A stretch of 64,000 nt of DNA from Pseudoalteromonas rubra (lineage in GTDB: Bacteria; Pseudomonadota; Gammaproteobacteria; Enterobacterales; Alteromonadaceae), in contig NZ_CP013611.1 of the NCBI RefSeq assembly GCF_001482385.1, positions 4,468,890 to 4,532,889 of the forward strand. The letters are read 5' to 3'. Numbering within the stretch: the first letter of the stretch is position 1; the number at the start of each line of letters is the position of its first letter. The notes under the pieces are model-generated. The model saw only the letters and a list, made by a program, of their open reading frames with translations, had not been told where the DNA came from and made no database searches. Shown one piece after another: positions 1-8,189 of this stretch. The position numbers were made by a program, and so were the translations under genes.

Positions 1-293
1 ACATGCTTCGCTGACAAAAGAGTGGGTTCATAAGCTCAAGACATATTTTCAATATGAGCCAAAGGCGGGCTCTCACTATTTGACATTGCTTGCAAAAGAG
101 CACTGGCTTGAGTTAAAAGAACAAAAAAGCCAATTTACTTCTGTTTTTTCTACCCCATTGTTTCAGCCATTAACTCATAACTGCGGTGAGCTTAAATTAT
201 TTGACAAGCCTTATGATATGTCTGACTGGAGCCAAAAACTTTTAAAAAAACTACCAGATTTGTGGTTTGACCCCATTAAAGATAAACGGACAA

Positions 294-1328
294 GGCCTTG
301 TTGATCAAATCCAGATAACTTAGGTAACACCGAGATTTCAACTGCTTCCCTGATATTCAGGCATACCTAGCCTAGTCATTCTATTGAGTACTTTCACTTT
401 GATCATCGCTTCAGTGTGTTGCTGATTGAATCCACGACTGACCAGCTTGTCACCCATTAGCTGTTTGTATCGGTACATTGCCGTTTCCGCCAGTGAACGT
501 TGATGGTAGTTCACACATTTTTTCCACTCACTGCTGCCTATATGCTTTGTTAAAATGACCGCGCTGTTGCGAGCATGTCCATCCTCCCACAACTGTGCGT
601 TACTCCTTGGTGGGATCACTGCTTCGGCCTTTTTAGCTGCTACTTCGGCATAACAGCCTCTGGTATCATAGGCACCATCTGCTTTAACTGAGCTGATCTT
701 CCTGCGCAATGGTCTGAGTAGGTCACCCAAAACTTCTGAATCAGCTACAGACACTGTGGACAACTCAGCGCCTACGATTTGGTGTGTATCTGGATCAACT
801 GCCAGGTGTAGCTTTCGCCATGTTCGGCGCTTGTTTGCACCATGTTTTCTTGCATGCCACTCACCATTTCCGTACACCTTCAAACCAGTGCTATCAACCA
901 CAATATCAATGCCTCCGGATGCACTGGAGTGTGGCCTATAGCGAACTGCCAGCTCTGCACTACGCTTGCACAAACAACTATAAGTTGGCGTATCCAAATC
1001 AAGCTTCATCATTGATATTAGTGACGAAACAAAACCCTGTGCAGCTCGAAGAGACAAGCGAAATACAGCCCGCAAAGTCAGGCAGGTCTCAATTGCCAGT
1101 TCAGAGAAATGATTAGCCCGGCCTTTACCGCCGTGATGTTGCGTGTTGTTCCACTGTTCAATCGCGTCCTCGGAAAACCAAAGTTGGATGTTACCTCTGG
1201 CGATAAGGGCTTTGTTGTATTCGCGCCAGTTGGTGATACGCTTTTCTTTCAAAGTTCAGCCTCTGTGTTTGCTTTCGAGATCTGATCACATAAGGCTAAA
1301 TTAGTTCAATGATTTAGGAAACAACGCC
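294..1328 (-). mobile_element. IS5-family (IS903-type) insertion sequence, intact copy A, 1,035 bp
   Basis: The ends are imperfect inverted repeats, reading inward GGCCTTGTTGATCAAATCC on one side and GGCGTTGTTTCCTAAATC on the other. The element is flanked by a perfect 9-bp duplication, AACGGACAA, at 285-293 and 1329-1337, which shows a simple insertion into rdrA. Nine-base duplications are typical of the IS903 group of the IS5 family. Two more complete copies with the same length and ends lie at 15677-16711 and 53176-54210, each with its own 9-bp duplication, so the element has been active recently. Confidence 0.95.
338..1252 (-). CDS. IS5-family transposase (copy A)
   Basis: A 304-residue DDE transposase that cuts and rejoins the ends of its own insertion sequence. 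The first catalytic Asp is visible in VVDSTGLK, the second in KADGAYDTR, and the Glu in the C-terminal helix around SLAETAMYRYKQLMG, in the usual IS5 spacing. The protein is full length and has the same sequence as the copies at 15721-16635 and 53252-54166. The start is the ATG-equivalent codon TTG just after the outer end, preceded by GAGGCTGAAC as a weak ribosome site. Short open frames on the other strand inside this gene are shadows. Confidence 0.93.
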   Translation of the reverse strand: MKEKRITNWREYNKALIARGNIQLWFSEDAIEQWNNTQHHGGKGRANHFSELAIETCLTLRAVFRLSLRAAQGFVSSLISMMKLDLDTPTYSCLCKRSAELAVRYRPHSSASGGIDIVVDSTGLKVYGNGEWHARKHGANKRRTWRKLHLAVDPDTHQIVGAELSTVSVADSEVLGDLLRPLRRKISSVKADGAYDTRGCYAEVAAKKAEAVIPPRSNAQLWEDGHARNSAVILTKHIGSSEWKKCVNYHQRSLAETAMYRYKQLMGDKLVSRGFNQQHTEAMIKVKVLNRMTRLGMPEYQGSS

Positions 1329-2481
1329 AACGGACAATAGTTTCATTCCCTATCATTGATGTTGGTGTGCAAACTAAGAAGGGATGGAACTATTGGAATG
1401 AAGTTAAAAACAACCCGGAGCAGAATGCGAATGTAGCAGATAAAGCTATTTTGTTGATTTCATTATGCACGCAGCGATATTTTTTTGAGAGAGCTAAACA
1501 GTCCGATATGTTAAACATCGGAAGACTATTTGAAATCATTATTGCTAGTTTAGTTTATACACCGAAGCTCGAGGATCTTGAGCGAGTGATTAGACAGGCT
1601 CCATTCCATTCAGCTTCTGCTTTGGCTCCTGCCAATACGCTAATTGTTGATGAGGAAGATAACGAAAGTAACGAAGAGTCAAACGACGGGGAGCTACGAC
1701 AGCCGGACAGAAGTATTAACGTACTATTGCCCCAGCTAACGCTTGAAATTGAAAAGTGGAGAAATGAGTACAAAGTTGACCAACTAAATCTGTCACCTTG
1801 GCTAGTTTATCAAGTATTTAATAAAGTTTTTAATCAAGGGATAAGAGACAAGGTTTACGTTAATGATTCAACAAATGCAAATTTAGCAGTGCAAGCAATT
1901 GCCAAGTCATTTTATTTAATATGGTCTGCTTTTGGCTCATTTGAAAAAGGGAGATTGTTTGGCTTGCCTGAAGTAGTTGCTACAAATAATCTTAAATCGG
2001 CGAAAAACTTTGAAAGTAATGATCACTTTAATCTGAACATTAGACCATTTTCACCAACTAAAAGCTCTAGAACTGTCGCCGAGAGAGAGCGATTTGGTGA
2101 GTTGTCCAGGACAGTTACTTATGTATTATCGAGACATCCATTAAGAGCATGGATTGAGGATGTAGTAGAGGAAGAAGAAGAATGGTTTCAAGGTTCAGAA
2201 ATACAAACAAGTAAGCCTAAAAGCGAAACGAAGAAAACTACAGGAGCAACAGTTAAAGAGAGAGACAGATTTAAAGAGCGAGTCAGTGAAATGTTCGGTT
2301 TAGACTCACCTCCAAAACAACTTAGTAAGACATTTATAAAGAAAATGATGCAAGCTCAGGAGTGGGACCGAGATAAGTTCCAAGCAAGCCTACTAGTTTT
2401 GGAAAAAGAGTTTAAAGACAAATATACAAACACATTTAAAGACGCGGGTTTTGAGTGTTTTCCAGAACAAGGTAGTGACTG

Positions 2482-5217
2482 ATGTTACACCGTCAATTAA
2501 GTGAGCACGCGGCAGGTTGTTTTTATAGTGATGAGCAGGTAGCAAAACACCTCTGGCAGTTTTTGCATTCATCACAAGACGATACATTTAATGACATCTG
2601 GCAATTGCTACAAAATGAATGCTATCAATTGCTAACATCGAGTGTTGATACACGTTATCCTCGGGAGTTTAGGCTTAATGACATCCGAGCACTAATGGGT
2701 CAGCAGTGCCATGCTGGCTTATTTGTTAGCTCTCATTTGCCATGGCTGGACGAATTAGCAGATACGTTATTGATACGCAATGGTGATTACCTGCAATTTA
2801 GAGAGTCAAAGACCCAAGCTTATGTGCGCCTTGCCGCAGAGCTTGATCCTTCGTTATTAGTAGGCTGGCAACTTGCAGATTGGTTACAGCAAAATCCAAT
2901 ACCCCAAATCCACGATATTAGGCGGGTTATTAATGCTCAATTGCCGTTTTTTGCCCCTCCTGCAAATTCGGCGAAGCCTTTTGCTGAGGGCCATGTTCAT
3001 GTTTGGGGTGTTACCACTGAGAGTCTTATTTTTAATGAAATTTTGTTCCAATCTAAGCCGCTAAAAAACGGGAATGCGGTTTTGGCTAACGGTCAGCTAA
3101 GCGATGCTCAGACAGACGAGCTATTAGTCCGAGCTAGAACCCTATTTGCTGACCTTATTAGCTTTGCAAAGACGGCCAATTGTAGCCCAGATAAGCAATT
3201 AAAGAGTGAGCAGGCTAATTCGTTCAGTCATTGGTTAAAGGAACGTGACGCGTCATTTCGAACGAGTAATGATTGGGAACTGATAGCGAAGTTGCCGCAC
3301 AATATTAACGAATTAAACTTACAATGGCTACTGGTTGAATTTGCGAAGGCAATTTGTCAACGACAGGCAAATTGCTGGTTGTGGTTGCATGTATTTTTGA
3401 GTTTTATTTATCAAAGTTCCAGTACTTTTGAATCCACCCGAGTTGCAATACTTTGTTTTTGGCAAACGATGAATGCGCTGAGACGCCGTTTGATTATGGA
3501 TGGTCAGGGGCTCTCGCGTTTTGTAGAAACTTATAATGGCAGCTATTTACGTAAAGTTGGCCAGCCTTATCAAGATAATATTCGCCGAATATTTGCAGGA
3601 AAAGGTGATGTTGCGGAAATTAAGTCTGGACTTTTTTCATTCACAGAAAAAAGTATAGAAAATTTTTCTCAAGCACTCCTTTCTTCTTCAAACGTTACAA
3701 TACCCAAAGCTCCGTACATCTTTGGGGAACATGAAGTTGTTTTAAATGAAGGTACTCGTCGTTATATTGATAGTTTAGAGCGTTGGCACTATTGTGGCCA
3801 CTTTTCTCGTTCACAATTAGCTGGAATAGGAAAAAGGCCTAAAGCTGATTTAAAAGAGAATTGGAAGAAAGCAGCAAAATTACTTCGTAAATTAAATTCG
3901 CAATCTGGTTGGAGTGAATCTACCTTTCTGGGAGGTAAGTTAAATCCAAGCTTTCATTTTCAACCAAATAGGTGGTTTCGAGGCCTAGATGTAGCAGGTG
4001 ATGAAAATGCTCTCAAAATTGAGTATTTTGCACCAATGTTACGTTGGTTAAGATCAGGATTACATTCAAAAAGTGCAACTGAAACAGCATGCAAGGATTT
4101 TCATTTTAGCATTCATGCGGGAGAAGATTACGCACACCCACTGTCGGGCATGCGACACATTGATGAAACTGTTCGTTTTTGTGACATGCGAGAGGGCGAT
4201 AGACTTGGTCATGCGTTAGCACTTGGTATTGAACCAGCCAAATGGGCGCAACGACAGGGTGAAATGGTACTCTATGCTGATGAGCATTTGGACAACTTAG
4301 TCTGGATGTGGCACTACGCAACGGTTTTAAGCACTCAACTTCCGCTCGCACAACAAGTGATCCCGCTGCTCGAACGGCGAATAGTTCGCTTTTACAATAA
4401 AGTTAGTTGGTTAAAACAGCCCAAGTTTCATGACGAGGTTGAGTCACAATCCGAGGCTCATCTATTTGATGCTCAAAAGGATAAGTTGACGCCAGATATT
4501 CTATATCGAGCTTGGTTGTTAAGAAGAAACTGTTATTTCCAGCTGAAAAAACTTCATGGCAACAAACCAATGTCAGCAATGGAGGTGATTGCTTTGCCTG
4601 ATTGGGCGCGTCTTTGCGACGATGAAAAATATGCATCCATTATTTATAAGAGTCGACATTCAAGTTTACTCAGTGACGAGGCTGATGCTATGGTAATTGT
4701 CCGAGTAGCAAATGAATGGGAGGCTCAGAACAATATCGGACTTCCATCTTCTCGAAGCCAATTAGGACGTAACCAAAACAAAAAAATTATTGAGGACATA
4801 GATACTCCAGCTGAGCTTGAGTTTATGGCGGCAATCCAAGACTATCTGCTCACACAATATGATAGTCTGGGTATTATTATCGAAACTAACCCTACCTCAA
4901 ACGTTTATATTGCAAGACTAAACAGTCACAAAGAACATCCTATATTTCGCTGGAACCCTCCCGATGAATCCGTTCTGATGAATGGTAACATGTTTAATCG
5001 GTTTGGTTTGCGCAAAGGACCAGTCAAAGTGTTAGTCAATACGGATGATCCTGGGATAATGCCTACAACTCTTCGCACGGAGTATATGTTGCTACGGGAG
5101 GCCGCAGTAGAACAGGGCATCGGAAGTACAGTTGCAGAACGTTGGTTAGAGTCTATCCGGCAATTTGGATTAGAACAATTTCACCGCAATCACCTACCTG
5201 TATTTGAACCCATTTAA
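2482..5217 (+). CDS. rdrB: RADAR adenosine deaminase RdrB
   Basis: A 911-residue protein with the metal-site signatures of the adenosine deaminase superfamily spread over a much larger chain. They are an HxH motif (H171-V-H173), HAGE at 545-548, the DRLGH motif with H577, ETNPTSN near 800, and TDDPG with D855 and D856. Ordinary adenosine deaminases are about 330-350 residues. A chain of about 900 with large insertions between HxH and HAGE fits RdrB of RADAR, which deaminates adenosine nucleotides or RNA during phage infection together with the ATPase RdrA. The ATG overlaps the rdrA stop by one base (TGATG), so the two are translationally coupled. The gene is intact although rdrA is not. RdrB identity rests on motifs, size and operon position. 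Confidence 0.82.
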   Translation: MLHRQLSEHAAGCFYSDEQVAKHLWQFLHSSQDDTFNDIWQLLQNECYQLLTSSVDTRYPREFRLNDIRALMGQQCHAGLFVSSHLPWLDELADTLLIRNGDYLQFRESKTQAYVRLAAELDPSLLVGWQLADWLQQNPIPQIHDIRRVINAQLPFFAPPANSAKPFAEGHVHVWGVTTESLIFNEILFQSKPLKNGNAVLANGQLSDAQTDELLVRARTLFADLISFAKTANCSPDKQLKSEQANSFSHWLKERDASFRTSNDWELIAKLPHNINELNLQWLLVEFAKAICQRQANCWLWLHVFLSFIYQSSSTFESTRVAILCFWQTMNALRRRLIMDGQGLSRFVETYNGSYLRKVGQPYQDNIRRIFAGKGDVAEIKSGLFSFTEKSIENFSQALLSSSNVTIPKAPYIFGEHEVVLNEGTRRYIDSLERWHYCGHFSRSQLAGIGKRPKADLKENWKKAAKLLRKLNSQSGWSESTFLGGKLNPSFHFQPNRWFRGLDVAGDENALKIEYFAPMLRWLRSGLHSKSATETACKDFHFSIHAGEDYAHPLSGMRHIDETVRFCDMREGDRLGHALALGIEPAKWAQRQGEMVLYADEHLDNLVWMWHYATVLSTQLPLAQQVIPLLERRIVRFYNKVSWLKQPKFHDEVESQSEAHLFDAQKDKLTPDILYRAWLLRRNCYFQLKKLHGNKPMSAMEVIALPDWARLCDDEKYASIIYKSRHSSLLSDEADAMVIVRVANEWEAQNNIGLPSSRSQLGRNQNKKIIEDIDTPAELEFMAAIQDYLLTQYDSLGIIIETNPTSNVYIARLNSHKEHPIFRWNPPDESVLMNGNMFNRFGLRKGPVKVLVNTDDPGIMPTTLRTEYMLLREAAVEQGIGSTVAERWLESIRQFGLEQFHRNHLPVFEPI

Positions 5218-5232
5218 TAAGAGTGAGCTGTA

Positions 5233-5952
5233 ATGAGTGATCAAGATAATAAGCCCATATCAACCTACGACGAATTGCAAACTAAGATAGCAGCCAAAAA
5301 GAAGGAATTTGACTCAAAGCAGCAAGCAAGTTATTGGCAGCGTTACGTGATACGTCGTATTCCTCTGTTTACTATTCCAATGCTAGTTTTTTATTCAACT
5401 ATATTTGCGTTGGGGTTTGTAAAAGACATAGGGAGTAAAGCCGTGACCTCTTTAGTCCCAAGTTTACCTTTTTCCGTTTACATATCCCAAGATGTGCTTT
5501 GCTCGTTATTCGCCGTTGTTTTAGTTCATTTAGTATTTGTAGGCCTAAAATACGAGGGGATGAGTAAAACATCGAGGTTATTACATAAACTCGCTTTTAA
5601 TTTGTTGATGATGGCCACCATCTACTCTATTTCAGCATTGATTTATTACGAAATACATGCAATCGCGCTAGGGGTCGTTGTTTTTGCACCTTTGTGTATT
5701 TTGCCTCTTCTTGTTGATAGAACGCTTGGTTGGACACGACAAAACGATAGATTCAAATTATTTTCGTCAAAGATGCAAGGGTTGATCGAACTAAATCTAG
5801 CCAGAGAAAGTCTTGGAGTTGAATTTAGCGAGCGTAATATTCTGGAATACATAGGTATTTTGGAACAATTCGAAAGTCAAAAATATAATGATACAGTTTC
5901 TGATTCTTTCTATATATTAAGTCAAGTTGAGAAATTGAAACCGCAGGCTTAA
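5233..5952 (+). CDS. RADAR-associated multi-pass membrane protein
   Basis: A 239-residue protein beginning 15 bp after rdrB and preceded by AAGAGTGAGCTG, so it belongs to the same operon. The N-terminal 45 residues are charged and probably cytoplasmic. Four or five hydrophobic segments follow, at roughly 50-70, 85-107, 115-140 and 145-162, and then a soluble helical tail of about 75 residues. Some known RADAR loci carry an accessory membrane protein, of the SLATT or Csx27 type, and this gene occupies that position. I cannot assign it to either family from sequence alone. A role in sensing damage or limiting RADAR activity is inference. Confidence 0.6.
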   Translation: MSDQDNKPISTYDELQTKIAAKKKEFDSKQQASYWQRYVIRRIPLFTIPMLVFYSTIFALGFVKDIGSKAVTSLVPSLPFSVYISQDVLCSLFAVVLVHLVFVGLKYEGMSKTSRLLHKLAFNLLMMATIYSISALIYYEIHAIALGVVVFAPLCILPLLVDRTLGWTRQNDRFKLFSSKMQGLIELNLARESLGVEFSERNILEYIGILEQFESQKYNDTVSDSFYILSQVEKLKPQA

Positions 5953-6276
5953 AATTACGAGCTTAGTTTGAATTTTCAATTTAGAACCCAGTTAAAGCTG
6001 TTTGGAATGTGAATGGCGAAACTTTGTACCCTTCTGACACAGCAAAAATGGCATGAGGTCGAAGCCAAAGAGGGAGATAATTGTTACTCCCCTTAAACAA
6101 CAATTCGTGTGACACGTTAGCAGTTGATTTCATAGTTAGCTAGTTTACTTGCGCGTTTCGGATGAATGTTTATTATCTGGGTGTAAACTTGTTTGTATTC
6201 GTATTAGGAAAATTTATATTCCGTTTTTTGATAAGTTTCCTCCATGGTTAGGGTGTTTTTTTATATAGGGTTTAGT
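5953..6276. other. Intergenic stretch without a recognised gene
   Basis: About 320 bp of AT-rich DNA between the RADAR operon and an insertion-sequence fragment. I see no convincing terminator, promoter or coding frame. Confidence 0.5.
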
Positions 6277-6547
6277 TCATTTTCACTTTGATCATCGCTG
6301 GTGCATGTCGCTGATTGAATAGGCGATTCACCAATTTGTCACCCATGAGTTGCTTGTACCGGTGTATTACCGTTTCCGTCAGTGAATATTGGTGGTAGTT
6401 CACACACTTTTTCGACTCATTACTACCTATATGCTTAGTTAAAATGACCGTGCTGTTGCCGAGCATGTCCATCCTCCCAAAACTGCGCGTTACACCTTGG
6501 AATGATCACTACTTCGCCCTTTTTAGCTACTAGTTCGGCACAACACC
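6277..6547 (-). pseudogene. Decayed C-terminal fragment of an IS5-family transposase
   Basis: The translated minus strand follows the C-terminal third of the intact IS5 transposase in this window: the SNESKKCVNYHQ, ETVIHRYKQLMGDKLV and AMIKVK segments align with its counterparts. It has many substitutions, a frameshift near 6455, and neither IS end. It is older than the intact copies and cannot be functional. Confidence 0.85.
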
Positions 6548-6647
6548 GTGAGTGCATGTACGAGTATTATTCATTTCTTGTGCTCATTATAATTTAATGG
6601 AAAAGTTAAAAAGCATTAGAAAGCATCAGAAATTGCGTAAGTTAAAG

Positions 6648-6696
6648 CTAAGTATTCCTTAGTACCAAAGTGGGCGCTATACTAAGAGAATCTTAG
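6648..6696 (+). promoter_or_regulatory. xre promoter with two candidate Xre operators
   Basis: Two palindromes of the form CTAAG-N5-CTTAG lie at 6648-6662 and 6682-6696. Between them TATACT (6678-6683) is a good -10 box, with a weak TTCCTT 17 bp upstream. The first operator covers the -35 region and the second the -10 and start region. A further half site, CTAAG, lies at 6712-6716, just before the ATG. The same N5-spaced palindrome occurs before tniQ, so the sites most likely bind the Xre protein encoded here. Confidence 0.65.
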
Positions 6697-6723
6697 CTAT
6701 TAAAGTTAGTAGCTAAGGTACTC

Positions 6724-7038
6724 ATGGAATCACCAACGCCCTTACGCCTAAAAGAAGCCCGTAAAGCAGCTGGCTACACGCAACAGCAGCTAGGCATTGC
6801 TTTAGGTATGGAGCCCAACACGGCCAGCGCAAGAATGAACCAGTACGAAAAAGGTAAGCATGCACCAGACTTTACAACAATGAAGCGTATAGCAGACGAG
6901 TTGGGAGTGCCTGTAGCTTATTTTTATTGTGAAGAAGATGATCTGGCTGAATTGATTTGTGAGTTAGGTAAGCTCAATTCAGACTCTCGTAAAGCGCTCT
7001 TGGAGCACATTAGATTAAATAGAAATGAGGAACGCTAA
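6724..7038 (+). CDS. Xre-family transcriptional regulator of the CRISPR-associated transposon
   Basis: A 104-residue protein with a Cro/CI-type helix-turn-helix at about residues 7-65 (RLKEARKAAGYTQQQLG, then the MNQYEKGKHAPDF recognition region) and a short acidic C-terminal helix. Xre regulators next to tniQ-cas operons are a known part of type I-F3 transposons, where they control the homing guide RNA and the targeting genes. Matching palindromes before this gene and before tniQ support autoregulation and control of tniQ-cas. Whether it acts as repressor or activator cannot be read from the sequence. Confidence 0.82.
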   Translation: MESPTPLRLKEARKAAGYTQQQLGIALGMEPNTASARMNQYEKGKHAPDFTTMKRIADELGVPVAYFYCEEDDLAELICELGKLNSDSRKALLEHIRLNRNEER

Positions 7039-7046
7039 TCGCCAGA

Positions 7047-7733
7047 TTATTTGCGTTCCTTTCTATCCAGCAGATAGGCATGAGCGTCATCAGAAATATC
7101 GCACCCTACACTGTTTCTATTGAGATTATTTGCTGCAATTAAAGATGCGCCAGAGCCAAAGAAAGGATCAGCAACAAGTTGGCCTTCAACACTGCTTTGT
7201 GAAATCAGTACTTCAAATAAAGAAACGGGTTTTTCGGTAGGGTAACCTTTAAAAACCCTTTTATGACAAAGTATGTCAGGGATGCTTAAGTCATTTAACT
7301 TTCGTTTTCCTTTTTCGAAAAAAAGGATGTATTCGTGACGGGCTCTATAGTGATACCCCATACCAATGGATACCTTATCCCAGATGATTGGTTTCCAAAA
7401 TTTAAAGCCGACTTTTTCAGCTATTGGCTTGATAACAAACATAGTTTCCTGATCACAAAACAAATAAAAATGAGAGTTCTTCTTAAGCACGCGGTATATT
7501 TCGACAAGTAACTCTTCAAAGCGTGAATTAGGAAATATCGCAAACCAAGAATTGCTGGATGCTTTGCTATGTTTGAGCCTTGTGGTTGTTCCAACTTTGC
7601 GGTGTTTTTCTAGCGACTCATAGGGTGGGTCAGTGATAATTAAATCGACACTTTCGTTTGAAAGTGTCGATAACCATTTCACTGAATCGTTTTTATAAAC
7701 TTGTAGTGATGATTTCAATTGAACGATCCGCAT
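7047..7733 (-). CDS. DNA methyltransferase (N6-adenine or N4-cytosine type)
   Basis: A 228-residue amino-methyltransferase. The catalytic DPPY motif is at residues 35-38 and the S-adenosylmethionine-binding region, DPFFGSG, at about 189-195, so the catalytic motif precedes the cofactor motif as in beta-class enzymes. The target recognition region would lie between them. It overlaps the upstream zinc-ribbon gene by 19 bp and is transcribed with it, opposite to xre and tniQ. No partner restriction enzyme is visible, so it is an orphan methylase carried as cargo. The modified sequence is unknown. Confidence 0.85.
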   Translation of the reverse strand: MRIVQLKSSLQVYKNDSVKWLSTLSNESVDLIITDPPYESLEKHRKVGTTTRLKHSKASSNSWFAIFPNSRFEELLVEIYRVLKKNSHFYLFCDQETMFVIKPIAEKVGFKFWKPIIWDKVSIGMGYHYRARHEYILFFEKGKRKLNDLSIPDILCHKRVFKGYPTEKPVSLFEVLISQSSVEGQLVADPFFGSGASLIAANNLNRNSVGCDISDDAHAYLLDRKERK

Positions 7734-7993
7734 GTTCGCCCATTTGTGAATGCGATTGATGCTTTACCTTTAGCTAGGTGTCGACAATCGATACAGTAGC
7801 TTTGATCGCCATCCGGATTGCGAGCTGTTTTTCTTGCCGGAGTTTTTCCGAAGTTATTTGGGTAAGGGTGGTATACGTGTTCAGAACCATTAGCATCTGA
7901 GCAGTGCGGACATGATTTAAATTTTTGACCATTGTGGTCGTTTACGTGGATCATTCCACTATTTAGCTTCTTTCCACAACAATTGCAGACCAT
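7715..7993 (-). CDS. Small zinc-ribbon protein upstream of the methyltransferase
   Basis: A 92-residue protein with three CxxC-type pairs (CNCC at the N-terminus, CPHC in the middle, CIDC near the C-terminus) plus a late Cys, suggesting one or two zinc-binding knuckles. A strong ribosome site (AAGGAGGT) precedes the ATG. The 3' end overlaps the methyltransferase start by 19 bp, so the pair is probably translationally coupled. I do not recognise the family; nucleic-acid binding or a role in target recognition for the methylase is inference. Confidence 0.6.
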   Translation of the reverse strand: MVCNCCGKKLNSGMIHVNDHNGQKFKSCPHCSDANGSEHVYHPYPNNFGKTPARKTARNPDGDQSYCIDCRHLAKGKASIAFTNGRTCGSFN

Positions 7994-8129
7994 CTAGACC
8001 TCCTTATTTTGATCTATGAGTTTTCACTAGTTTCAACCGCTTTCAATACATCCTTAGAGATAGCTAAGTTATAATTATATTACTACTATGTAATAATTGG
8101 GGGGGGTGATCTAAGTCAATAATGGTCTT

Positions 8130-8177
8130 TTGACAACTGGTTTTCTTTCAGCTAAACCTAAGCTAAGAAATCCTTAG
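8130..8177 (+). promoter_or_regulatory. tniQ-cas promoter with candidate Xre operator
   Basis: TTGACA at 8130-8135 is followed after 17 bp by TAAACC, a weak -10 box that runs into a CTAAG-N5-CTTAG palindrome at 8163-8177. The palindrome sits inside a longer inverted repeat at 8154-8186 that ends just before the tniQ ATG. An outward-facing pair of half sites (CTTAG-N6-CTAAG) at 8053-8068 lies in the promoter region of the oppositely transcribed zinc-ribbon gene. Binding of Xre here would block or modulate tniQ-cas transcription. Confidence 0.6.
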
Positions 8178-8189
8178 TTTAGGTTTGAA

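Larger units (their letters stand above)
2..2482 (+). pseudogene. rdrA: RADAR ATPase gene rdrA, 3' part, split by an IS5-family insertion
   Basis: One open frame enters the window at base 2, runs to the insertion sequence at 294-1328, and resumes in the same frame after it to the TGA at 2480-2482. The insertion and its 9-bp duplication total 1,044 bp, a multiple of three, and removing them restores a continuous C-terminal part of about 475 residues. The element itself supplies a stop (TGA at 302-304), so the gene is broken. The segment after the IS contains an acidic low-complexity stretch near the middle and a charged, probably helical C-terminus. No ATPase motif is visible because the N-terminal part lies outside the window. 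I call it rdrA from context: it overlaps rdrB by one base, as expected for the AAA+ ATPase partner of the RADAR deaminase. A GTG at 1367 could start a truncated protein of 371 residues. Confidence 0.62.

Noticed and set aside
784..1116. 110-codon frame on the strand opposite the IS5 transposase, recurring at 16167-16499 and 53388-53720
   Set aside because: It recurs only because the IS recurs, lies wholly inside the transposase gene, and has no ribosome site or protein-like composition.
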